A DNA stretch of 64,000 bases, taken from Macrostomum hystrix (lineage: Eukaryota > Platyhelminthes > Macrostomidae). The notes beneath the pieces were generated by a model, which saw only the letters and a program-made list of their open reading frames with translations, did not search any database and was not told where the DNA came from. Positions 25,446 to 35,100 of the stretch are shown in pieces. The position numbers and the translations under genes were made by a program. The DNA lies in the NCBI GenBank assembly GCA_950097015.1, contig CATNEN010000038.1:9558001-9622000 (forward strand). Reading direction: 5' to 3'. Each line of letters starts with the position of its first letter. The stretch's first letter is position 1.

Positions 25446-26129
25446 CTATGCTGTTCCTTTTCAAATATCAGGTTCTCGTGCTTCTTAGAAATTGATTTCA
25501 TCTCAACAATTTCGTCCCATATTTTCAGAAGCTCCGAATCAACTATCACGAGGCATTCAAGCAGGCTGTGTAAGTATTTCTTATACTTTTATATCTCAGA
25601 CGTCCAAAAAATAGCCATTTTTTCTTATTACACTTGCAGAACATGCTGGCTGTCTGAGGACCAATTGCAACCGACATTGTGACACATTCGCTAGTGATTA
25701 TTTAACGCTCATATGATTATTTCTACAGTGTTTAGATATCGATAGTAAACTATTTATCTAACATTGTACGTGTAGATGTCTTCTTTTTAGATTTATTTCA
25801 TGTTTTCAAGCTTTTGTCTATTAAATCTGTAATTTTTAACTCTTATTAAATACTAAGCTCCGGCAGTGTTTTGTTACCATTATTATCAGTGTCGCCCTAG
25901 TGGCAACTGTTTTATGCTCCAGGACAATACAGGTTTCTATTTTTTACAACTCAATAAATTAAAATTATTTTGTCTTCGACTAAGCGGTTTTATATTAGTT
26001 TTTGTTCTTTTGCTTTTTATTAGCTATAATATTGCACTGTTTAGGTACCTAGTATAAATCTAGACTTCAGGTATAAATTCTCCCCTTCAGGTGTGTTAAG
26101 TCTAGCCTTATTCGGTCTTAATAATCAAT
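25446..26129. other. Non-coding spacer before TECR
   Basis: AT-rich sequence with no recognisable gene, repeat or RNA. Short frames lack coding composition. Confidence 0.5.
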
Positions 26130-26285
26130 AATATTTGTACGAGAACTGTGGGCACTGGCACATTGCCTGTGAGGAGGCAATTCTGCTCATTCCGCTGACT
26201 CCTGAGCACACATGCAGGTGTGTACATCTGCCCTGAATTTCTCATCGCTAGACAGTACAAACTCTCAGTGTGCCTTTAAGGATGT
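26130..26285 (-). mobile_element. SINE-A fragment
   Basis: A truncated, diverged copy of the tRNA-headed SINE seen whole at 53.7 kb. It matches from gtgggcactggcacat through gctgactcctgagcacac to ctctcagtgtgcctt. The tRNA-like head is missing. It lies just upstream of TECR. Confidence 0.75.
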
Positions 26286-26405
26286 CTAACCTTATCTAAT
26301 ATTATCTTTAGATTAGAAATGAGAAAGTGGTATAGGTTACCTTCTGGTATAGTTTGTTTTACCCACTTCTTCATTCCAACGAATTCCGCAGTTTGTGCGA
26401 GTACA

Positions 26406-27317
26406 ATGGAAGTGATTGTTCTGCGTGCCACCGACGGTCGAGTAGTCGAGAGCTTCACCGGCCTGTCTAAGGACAGCACTCTGGACGACCTGAAGCAGCT
26501 GTTCGCCCAGCGTCAGCCAAAGTACTACCCGGACAGGCAGAGCTTTCGCAAGGAGAAAATTGGCAAAGCCCTGCCCGGCAGCTCCAAGCTGGTCGAGTTG
26601 GCCGGCTCCGCCAAGACTCTGTCCGTCTACTTCAAAGACCTCGGCCCGCAGATTGGTTGGACTACAGTGTTCGTAGCTGAGTACACTGGACCCCTGCTGG
26701 TCTACCTGCTGTTCTACTGCCGCCCGGCTCTGATCTACGGCCCGGAGGCTGCCAATCAGCCCGTGCACTGGATTGTGAAGGCCGCGGCCGCCTGCTGGGT
26801 TGGCCACTACGCTAAGCGCCTGCTGGAGACGATCTTTGTGCACCGATTCTCGCACGGCACAATGCCCTGGCGCAATCTGTTCAAGAACTGCTCGTATTAC
26901 TGGGGCTTTGCAGCTTTTGTGGCCTACTTCATCAACCACCCGCTGTACACGGCTCCCAGCGATGCCCAGGCCACAGCCGCACTGGCGCTCTTCGGCCTCT
27001 GCCAGCTGGGCAACTTCAGCTGCCACCTGGCATTGCGCAACCTTCGCCCGCCAGGCACCCGGGTGCGCAAGATTCCCCGGCCAACTGGAAACCCATTCAC
27101 CTGGCTGTTCGGCCTGGTGTCCTGCCCCAACTACACCTACGAGATCGGCTCCTGGCTGTCCTTCACCGTGGCCACCCAGTGCCTGGCTGCCGGCCTTTTC
27201 ACTCTGGCCGGCGCCTACCAGATGACCATCTGGGCCCTCGGCAAGCACCGCAATTACCGGCGCGAGTTCTCCGACTATCCGAGGGGCAGGCGGGCCATAT
27301 TTCCGTTTGTTATTTGA
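26406..27317 (+). CDS. TECR: Very-long-chain enoyl-CoA reductase (trans-2,3-enoyl-CoA reductase)
   Basis: A single coding exon of 303 aa (human TECR 308). It performs the last, NADPH-dependent step of the ER fatty acid elongation cycle, reducing trans-2-enoyl-CoA. The N-terminus is ubiquitin-like (residues about 1-80), followed by several membrane segments. Highly conserved strings include LLETIFVHRFSHGTMP, INHPLYT, QLGNFS, NPFTWLF and SCPNYTYEIGSW, the steroid-reductase-type catalytic region. The C-terminus is IFPFVI. The start chosen is MEVIVL, which matches the family. An in-frame upstream ATG at 26319 lies before an acceptor-like ccgcag at 26386-26391 and is probably outside the mature message. 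Confidence 0.96.
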   Translation: MEVIVLRATDGRVVESFTGLSKDSTLDDLKQLFAQRQPKYYPDRQSFRKEKIGKALPGSSKLVELAGSAKTLSVYFKDLGPQIGWTTVFVAEYTGPLLVYLLFYCRPALIYGPEAANQPVHWIVKAAAACWVGHYAKRLLETIFVHRFSHGTMPWRNLFKNCSYYWGFAAFVAYFINHPLYTAPSDAQATAALALFGLCQLGNFSCHLALRNLRPPGTRVRKIPRPTGNPFTWLFGLVSCPNYTYEIGSWLSFTVATQCLAAGLFTLAGAYQMTIWALGKHRNYRREFSDYPRGRRAIFPFVI

Positions 27318-27875
27318 TTCAGTTGACAAGAATTCTGACTAGACTCGGTGTAATGAACAAGTCCTACCTATTTATCTGAACCAACAAACATCTTCGGAAA
27401 CGTCTCCGAAGCAGGAGTTCTGCTAGCTAATAGTACTTAGTAGAAGTTGTTTCACAGATCTTCATTAACTTTCTCCATAAAAATATTTGTATTTGGGATT
27501 CCCAAAGTAAAGACAGTCTATTCAGTAGTTTTTTAGTTAGTTCATGCATAACATTTTTTTAGGAGTTGTATGATCAATTTCTTGTCATTCCTGGTTATTT
27601 AATACGACAGTTAAAAAATAGTCGATTGAGTTCTATGCCATTCATAGCTGTATGCCATTTAATTTTTTTATAGAAATCGTTTTTTTATTCGCTTTTTCAT
27701 CTTTAAGGCTGTAGAAACTTTCGAAAATAATCTTACTGAATTACTAATTCTGCAAGGTGATGCCTTCAGTTTGAAAGTAAACGAACTCATGACACTAATT
27801 GGACTTGAGCCTGTTGTCTTCATCTTAGCTTTTATTTTGTTTCATAAATTTTTTTTCGCTTCGAAAGGCTACAGA
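27318..27875. other. Spacer between TECR and UBR7
   Basis: AT-rich intergenic sequence of about 560 bp. It would hold the 3' UTR of TECR. No canonical AATAAA and no clear promoter were found. Confidence 0.5.
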
Positions 27876-27928
27876 CAGGTGTCCCTTCTGATCCCACAGA
27901 CAGGTGTCCCTTCTGATCCCACAGACAG
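27876..27928. repeat. Two-copy relative of the 22.9 kb satellite
   Basis: Two tandem units containing acaggtgtcccttctgatcc. They closely match the diverged units flanking the 19-bp satellite 2.5-5 kb upstream. Confidence 0.8.
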
Positions 27929-28017
27929 TTCATAAGTATCTGAAATGCTTTTCAGACAGTCTATTTTACCACTGGGCTACAAAGGCTTGTTATTTTTCCC
28001 AATTGCAGCCAGCGCAA

Positions 28018-29556
28018 ATGTCAGAAGATCAGCTGTCAGCCTCTTCTTCGTCATCTGAGCCGACTGAGCCCTCCTCCGGCTCGGGTGCCGGTGGCAGCGG
28101 CGAGAGCAAAGCCGGCCAAACTGGCAGCGCCAGTCTGAAGCGCCCTCATCCAGACGACGACGCCGCCGCCGACGCTCAAATCGACTGCCTCGATGATGAA
28201 GACGATGATCTGCTGCACATGGACGAACTGTTCGGCGAGCACGACGCCCTCTACGGCTCGTCCTCGGAGACCGAGTGCACCTACAGCCGCGGCTACCTGG
28301 CCAGGCAGCCATTGTACGCCTGCCGCACCTGCCAGACCAGCGGCCCGGCTGCCATCTGCTACGGCTGCGCCAAGCGTTGCCACGATGGTCACGACCTGCT
28401 GGAGCTGTATTCAAAGCGCGGCCTGGCCTGCGACTGCGGCAACGCCAAATTCGATGGCGTAACCGATCCGGCCACTGGCGAGAAATTCTCCTGCCAGCTG
28501 TGCGAATTCAAAACTGTCAACTGGGACAACAAGTACAACCAGAACTTCCAGGGCCTGTACTGCGTCTGTTCCAGGCCCTACCCCGACCCGGAGTGCGTAG
28601 CGGCCACCGAGGAGATGCTCCAGTGCGCCGTGTGCGAAGACTGGTTCCACTCCGGCCACCTTGCTATTCCAGAGAGCCAGAGCCTCCTCATCGAGTCCTA
28701 CGAGGAGCTGGTCTGCCAGCTCTGCGCCGCCAGGCTGCCCTACCTTCGCTGCTATGCCCTGCCTGAGGCTGGCGCCCTGCCTACTGACAAACCGGATGGA
28801 CCGTCTGACATCCCTGCTGGAACATCTGACACCCATGCTGGAACGTCTGACACCCAAGCTGGAACGTCTGACACCCATGCTGGAACGTCTGACACTCTTG
28901 CTGGAACATCTGACACACATGCTGGAACGTCTGACACTCATGCTGGAACATCTGACACACATGCTGGAACGTCTGACACTCATGCTGGAACATCTGACAC
29001 ACATGCTGGAACGTCTGACACTCATGCTGGAACATCTGACACACATGCTGGAACGTCTGACTCCCATACTAAGCCCGCCGATGCCTCTTCAAAGTCGGCC
29101 GTCGCCTGCTCCTTGCCGCCAGTTGTCGATGCAGATCCGACGCCCCGGGCACTCCTCATGCCGACGGGCTGGCGCCGTCGACTCTGTCGCTGCGCTGACT
29201 GCGAGGCCGCCTACTCGCGCGACTGCGTCGCCTTTCTGACTGACCCCGGCGACTCCCTTGTTGAATTCGAGCTGGCCAACCGGCGCTCGGCCGAGGAGCA
29301 GAGCCGGCCAGAGAATGTCCTGCGCAGCCTGGCCAGCGCCGGCGTGCCGCACGTCTCCGTTCAGCTCGTGGCCAGTGCCATCGGCGACTTTCGGCGCGGC
29401 CTGTCGCGCGCCATGGCCAGCGTGCTGGCCGAGAAAAACTGCGCCGACGGCCGGCCGGCTGTCATCACGCGGGCCGACGCCGACCGCATCTTGGCCATAA
29501 TGGGCCCGCTGCTGGCCAAGCGGGCTCGCTTCCAGCCTCCTGACACCTGCCGCTAG
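28018..29556 (+). CDS. UBR7: E3 ubiquitin ligase UBR7 (UBR box plus PHD finger)
   Basis: A single coding exon of 512 aa (human 425). UBR7 is an atypical N-recognin with a UBR-type zinc finger, followed by a PHD finger linked in mammals to histone H2B ubiquitination. Residues 1-85 are Ser/Gly/Asp-rich. The UBR box (about 87-155) has CRTC, CYGC, CHDGHDL and CDCGNAKF. The PHD finger (about 181-240) has YCVCSRPYPDPE, MLQCAVCEDWFH and VCQLC. The conserved C-terminal block is TGWRRRLCRCADC (about 382-394). Between PHD and C-terminal block lies a 12-copy AGTSDTH repeat, which explains the extra length. The start follows a strong acceptor-like ccaattgcag by nine bases. A 20-bp minisatellite begins 17 bp after the stop. 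Confidence 0.95.
   Translation: MSEDQLSASSSSSEPTEPSSGSGAGGSGESKAGQTGSASLKRPHPDDDAAADAQIDCLDDEDDDLLHMDELFGEHDALYGSSSETECTYSRGYLARQPLYACRTCQTSGPAAICYGCAKRCHDGHDLLELYSKRGLACDCGNAKFDGVTDPATGEKFSCQLCEFKTVNWDNKYNQNFQGLYCVCSRPYPDPECVAATEEMLQCAVCEDWFHSGHLAIPESQSLLIESYEELVCQLCAARLPYLRCYALPEAGALPTDKPDGPSDIPAGTSDTHAGTSDTQAGTSDTHAGTSDTLAGTSDTHAGTSDTHAGTSDTHAGTSDTHAGTSDTHAGTSDTHAGTSDTHAGTSDSHTKPADASSKSAVACSLPPVVDADPTPRALLMPTGWRRRLCRCADCEAAYSRDCVAFLTDPGDSLVEFELANRRSAEEQSRPENVLRSLASAGVPHVSVQLVASAIGDFRRGLSRAMASVLAEKNCADGRPAVITRADADRILAIMGPLLAKRARFQPPDTCR
28816..29067 (+). repeat. In-frame 21-bp repeat inside UBR7
   Basis: Twelve units of 21 bp encoding AGTSDTH with Q or L at three positions and a final S. 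Later units alternate between two synonymous versions (ggaacgtctgacactcat and ggaacatctgacacacat). This makes a 42-bp dimer, so the latest expansion copied pairs. Confidence 0.95.
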
Positions 29557-29572
29557 AGGACATGCTTGACTG

Positions 29573-29921
29573 ACACCTCCCTGCTTGACCTGACACCTCC
29601 CTACTTGGCCTGACACCTTTCTGCTTGACCTGACAACTCCCTACTTGGCCTGACACCTCCCTACTTGACCTGACACCTTCCTGTTTGACCTGACACTTCC
29701 CTGTTTGACCTGACACCTCCCTGTTTGACCTGACACCTCCCTGCTTGACCTGACACCTCCCTGCTTGACCTGACACCTCCCTACTTGACCTGACACCTCC
29801 CTGCTTGACCTGACACCTCCCTGCTTGACCTGACACCTCCCTACTTGACCTGACACCTCCCTACTTGACCTGACACCTCCCTGCTTGACCTGACACCTCC
29901 CTGCTTGACCTGACACTTCCA
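29573..29921. repeat. 20-bp minisatellite directly after UBR7
   Basis: About 17 units of cctgacacctccctgcttga, with ta/tt variants. The end of the UBR7 reading frame itself contains cctcctgacacctgccg, so the array may have grown from the gene's 3' end. It probably lies in the 3' UTR. Confidence 0.94.
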
Positions 29922-29929
29922 AATTAGAT

Positions 29930-30890
29930 CTGACTCACTTAGACTTTCTAAACCCGCTAATAACGATCAGAATAAGAAGTCCGGGGGCTGTCTGTAGACT
30001 TAATAATTTCCCATTGCTTTTCGTATTGATGTACCCGTGTAAGTTCGTGTTGTAGTCCAATCTGGGGTCACGTGACTATCTTCTTATTAAGGACTTCGGG
30101 CTTTGGCCTAAACAAAATCACACTTTGCTGCTTTACAATGCATTTGGGTGTCTATAATTGCTTTTTGGAATGTCTTGCAACCTTTTATCCCCCTAAAAGT
30201 TACTTTCAGAACCTCCAGAAACTGTAAGCCATAAAAAGTAGTCAGAACAGAAAAATAAACTTATTTTTTCATGGCAAGTGTCATCACTATCACAGTGATA
30301 CTTTATTTCAGTTATATTTCAACTTGACTAGTCAATTCTTAGTTTTCATAGCAAGAAAGCCTTTCGCTATAACACCATCCAGCCTGTAGTGTAGAATAAG
30401 CTAAAAAACTAACAATGCCTTTTTTACTACTTGTAGTAGGTCTGAAGCATGTTTTTGTCTATCGTCAAAAATTAATTTGGCCAAAAAATGATAATTTTCT
30501 ATATTTGTCCACCACCTCTTCATTGTTATTTTTAAGTTAAGGAACTAATTCTTATATATTTGCGCATCGTTTAAAAATTGCTGTTAGCGATTTCATCATT
30601 TTCTATACATATCGGCTAAACTTCAACCAAAAAGTTTTGTGTGAACTTTCGCTTCACTGCCTGAAACACGAAGGCTAGAATGAGCGCTCATTGTGTTACT
30701 TCTTGGCTAATTTTTATTTTTGCAATCGTATATTAAAAAAATTAAACAAGCAAACAACTTTGCTCTGCACTTTTAATTTTTATATCTGCACTTTAACCTG
30801 TATTGATGTCTGTATTATGGTCTGTCTTTTGGCTGAAACATTACGTGACATCTTGATTTAGGGATGCTTGTTAGACAATCAGAACGATGG
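29930..30890. other. AT-rich spacer
   Basis: No gene, RNA or transposon boundary recognised. An AATAAA-like string at about 30253 could end the UBR7 message, but it is about 700 nt from the stop codon. Confidence 0.5.
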
Positions 30891-30894
30891 CCCA

Positions 30895-31975
30895 GTGAAA
30901 CAACATATTCAACTGTCAGACACAACATTCAGCTGTCAGACACAACATTCAGCTGTTAGACACAACATTCAGCTGTCAGACACAACATTCAGCTGTCAGA
31001 CACAACATTCAGCTGTTAGACATAACATTCAGTTGTTAGACACAACATTCAGCTGTCAGACACAACATTCAGCTGTCAGACACAACATTCAGCTGTCAGA
31101 CACAACATTCAGCTGTCAGACACAACATTCAGCTGTCAGACACAACATTCAGCTGTCAGACACAACATTCAGCTGTCAGACACAACATTCAGCTGTCAGA
31201 CACAACATTCAGCTGTCAGACACAACATTCAGCTGTCAGACACAACATTCAGCTGTTAGACCCGACATGCAGCTGTTAGACTCGACATGCAGCTGTTAGA
31301 CTCGACATGCACTGTTAGACTCGACATGCACTGTTAGACTCGACATGCAGCTGTTAGACTCGACATTCAGCTGTCAGACACAACATTCAGCTGTCAGACA
31401 CAACATTCAGCTGTCAGACACAACATTCAGCTGTCAGACACAACATTCAGCTGTCAGACACAACATTCAGCTGTCAGACACAACATTCAGCTGTTAGACC
31501 CGACATGCAGCTGTTAGACTCGACATGCAGCTGTTAGACTCGACATGCACTGTTAGACTCGACATGCACTGTTAGACTCGACATGCAGCTGTTAGACTCG
31601 ACATTCAGCTGTTAGACCCGACATGCACCTGTTAGACTCGACATGCACCTGTTAGACTCGACATGCACCTGTTAGACTCGACATGCAGCTGTTAGACTCG
31701 ACATTCAGCTGTTAGACCCGACATTCAGCTGTTAGACCCGACATGCACCTGTTAGACTCGACATGGAGCTGTTAGACTCGACACGCAGCTGTTAGACCCG
31801 ACATTCAGCTGTTAGACCCGACATGCAGCTGTTAGACTCGACATGCAGCTGTTAGACCCGACATGCAGCTGTTAGACCCGACATGGAGCTGTTAGACTCG
31901 ACATGCAGCTGTTAGACTCGACATTCAGCTGTTAGACTCGACATTCAGCTGTTAGACTCGATATGCAGCTGTTAG
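30895..31975. repeat. 20-bp minisatellite with two unit types
   Basis: About 54 units of 20 bp. The first type is ttcagctgtcagacacaaca and the second is atgcagctgttagactcgac. A block of the first type (30910-31255) is followed by the second, then the first again (31370-31495), then the second to the end. A short superblock with deleted units (gcactgttagac) occurs in both second-type blocks. Confidence 0.95.
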
Positions 31976-32077
31976 ACAGTTCATTGCTAGTGCAGTATTA
32001 TTGTCAGTCAAGTAAGGAAGAATATTAAAGCAATTTTCAAAAACGCTTTAGATAGCAATGAAGCTTTTTAATTAGAA

Positions 32078-32083
32078 TTTATT
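32078..32083 (-). terminator. Polyadenylation signal of astacin 1
   Basis: AATAAA on the minus strand, about 60 nt after the stop codon of the 32.1-37.3 kb astacin gene. Confidence 0.65.
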
Positions 32084-32142
32084 GTTAAGACGAAGTTGTT
32101 AAGCACAGAACAAGAGCCTGAAGCCCAGCAACAAATTGAGGT

Positions 32143-35100
32143 CTAGCACTTGTACATGGCCTTCAGGATAGCCACATCGCCGTCGGCCATCCGGCTTCGC
32201 TGGCCTATGACAACACCGTCGGGCACAGCGCCTGGCTTCGGCACAATGGTGCGCTGGCCGTTCTTGCTGAAGGCTGTCAGGCCGTAGTGCATCTGGCTGC
32301 CGAAGTCGTAGCGGACATTGTAGGTACCGACCTGGGTGCTGCTCTGCTTGTTGAAGTTGTGCTCGTAGCCTGCGGGTTTGGGTTGAGCTCGAGTAGAGAG
32401 CCGTATTGACGGTTGGGAATATGGGATGGAATGAGATTAGTAGAAGGGATCTGGGAATGGGTAATAGGAAAATAGGGGATGGTATTGAGGGTATAGGAAG
32501 ATGGCATTGTGGGATTGGAAGATGGCATTGTGGGATTGGAAGATGCATTGTGGGATTGGAAGATGGCATTGTGGGATTGGAAGATGGCATTGTGGGATTG
32601 GAAGATGGCATTGTGTGATGGGAAGATGGCATTGTGGGATTGGAAGATGGCATTGTGGGATTGGAAGATGGCATTGTGGGATTGGAAGACGGCATTGTGG
32701 GATTGGAAGATGGCATTGTGTGATGGGATAATGGCATTGTGGTATTGGAAGATGGCATTGTGGGATTGGAAGATGCATTGTGGGATTGGAAGATGGCATT
32801 GTGGGATTGGAAGATGGCATTGTGGGATTGGAAGATGGCATTGTGTGATGGGATAATGGCATTGTGGGATTGGAAGATGGCATTGTGTGATGGGAAGATG
32901 GCATTGTGGGATGGGATTGAGGAATGGGAAAATAGGATTTGGGAATACTCGTAAGACGAGGGATGGGAAGATACAGTGCAGGATTACAGGGTGGGAAAAT
33001 TGGATCAGTGGAAGGAAGATGGGATAAGATTCAAGATTCCTACCTGGGGTGACGTTCTCCAGGGCGATGGACACGTAGTTGTCGCGGTCCGGCCGGCTCT
33101 GCTGGTGGTACACACCTGGGAGTTGTTGTTAGAGTCAGTTAAATTTTAAGAATTTCGTTTTTTTTCTTAGAAATAAGCAGTTCGGCTACAAACCCAGGGT
33201 GTGCTGGAACTCGTGCATGATGTTGCCAACTGAGCAGCCAGTCGACAGGTTCACGTAGGTGATCCGGCCCCAGTAGCCGACGGTGGCAGAGCAGCTGCGG
33301 GATATTTTAATTGACGGGAAGTTTCTTTGAGGACCTGTCAGGGTGGGACAACGTTCTGTAAGATTTGGATGAGACTGTCATCATGGGATAAGGATCTGTC
33401 AGAATAGAATGTCAGGACGGGATGAGGATCTGACAGGGAGGGATGAGGATCTGAGAGGTTGGGATGAGGATCTGACAGGGTGGGATGAGGATCTGACAGG
33501 GTGGGATGAGGATCTGACAGGGTGGGATGAGGATTGGACAGGGTGGGATGAGGATGGACAGGGTGGAATGAGGATCTGACAGGGTGGGATGAGGATCTGA
33601 CAGGGTGGGATGAGGATCTGACAGGTTGGGATGAGGATCTGACAGGGTGGGATCGGGATCGGACAGGGTGGGATGAGGATCGGACGGTGGGACGAGGATT
33701 GGACAGGGTGGGATGAGGATGGACAGGGTGGGATGAGGATCTGACAGGGTGGGATGAGGATCGGACAGGGTGGGATGAGGATCTGACAGGGTGGGATGAG
33801 GATCTGACAGGGTGGGATCGGGATCGGACAGGGTGGGATGAGGATCGGACGGTGGGACGAGGATTGGACAGGGTGGGATGAGGATGGACAGGGTGGGATG
33901 AGGATCTGACAGGGTGGGATGAGGATCTGACAGGGTCAGATGAGGATCTGACAGGGTGGGATGAGGATCTGACAGGGTGGGATGAGGATCTGGCAGATAG
34001 CGTGCTGTTTTGAGGTACTCACCCGCTGCCAGGCCGGATGAGGACATATCGACTGCCATCATTGGAGGTGGCCTCGCGGAACTTGATGCAGTTGCTAGTC
34101 TCCTTGTTCACGTTGGTCATGGCGGTCTGCACCCGGGTGCGGGTCGATTCGGCTGCAATCGGTGGTCCCAGAGGGCTCGGATTGGGTTGGTTCATTCTAA
34201 ATTTCTTAATTTTGTTTTAACTCAAAAAAGCGCGCAAAAAACTTTACTGCCAACTACTCGTAGTAGTATCGTTCAGCTCCTAAATAAATTTGCAGCATAA
34301 ATCCAGCACTCACGCAGGCTGGAGTCAAATTTGTAGACAATGACGCCGCCTGGCCACCTGTTGGCCGTGCTCAGAAGTCCGGAGAAGGCCTATTCAGAAT
34401 GGAGATTAGAGACAGGTGGGATCATTAGGGGACAGTTGGGATTAGTGACCGGTTGGATTAGAGTCTACTGGGATTAGAGACAGTTGGGATTAGAGACAGG
34501 TGGGATTAGAGACAGGTGGGATTAAAGACCGGTGGGATTAGAGACAGGTGGGATTTGAGACAGGTGGGATTAGAGACACGTGGGATTAGAGACAGTTGGG
34601 ATTAGAGACACGTGGGATTAGAGACAGGTGGGATTAGAGACAGGTGGGATTAAAGACCGGTGGTATTAGAGACAGGTGGGATTTGAGACAGGTGGGATTA
34701 GTGACCGGTTGGATTAGAGTCTACTGGGATTAGAGACAGGTGGGATTAGAGACACGTGGGATTAGAGACAGTTGGGATTAGAGACACGTGGGATTAGAGA
34801 CAGGTGGGATTAGAGACAGGTGGGATTAAAGACCGGTGGGATTTGAGACAGGTGGGATTTGAGACAGGTGGGATTAGTGACCGGTTGGATTAGAGTCTAC
34901 TGGGATTAGAGACAGGTGGGATTAGAGACACGTGGGATTAGAGACAGGTGGGATTAGAGACACGTGGGATTAGAGACAGGTGGGATTAGAGACAGTTGGG
35001 ATTAAAGACCGGTGGTATTAGAGACAGGTGGGATTTGAGACAGGTGGGATTAGAGACACGTGGGATTAGAGACAGGTGGGATTAGAGACACGTGGGATTA

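Noticed and set aside
26337-27329. 330-codon frame antisense to TECR
   Set aside because: Shadow of the GC-rich TECR exon; the sense frame matches the family along its whole length.
28411-29616. Antisense frames over UBR7
   Set aside because: Shadows of a verified coding exon and its repeat.
30868-31299. 143-codon frame of HSAVRHNIQLSDTTF repeats
   Set aside because: A 20-bp tandem repeat with no flanking coding sequence or recognisable domain.
32099-33113. Long minus-strand frames spanning astacin exons 6-7 (219 and 278 codons)
   Set aside because: They read through intron 6 and its minisatellite. The correct join at 33044/32369 restores the astacin domain.
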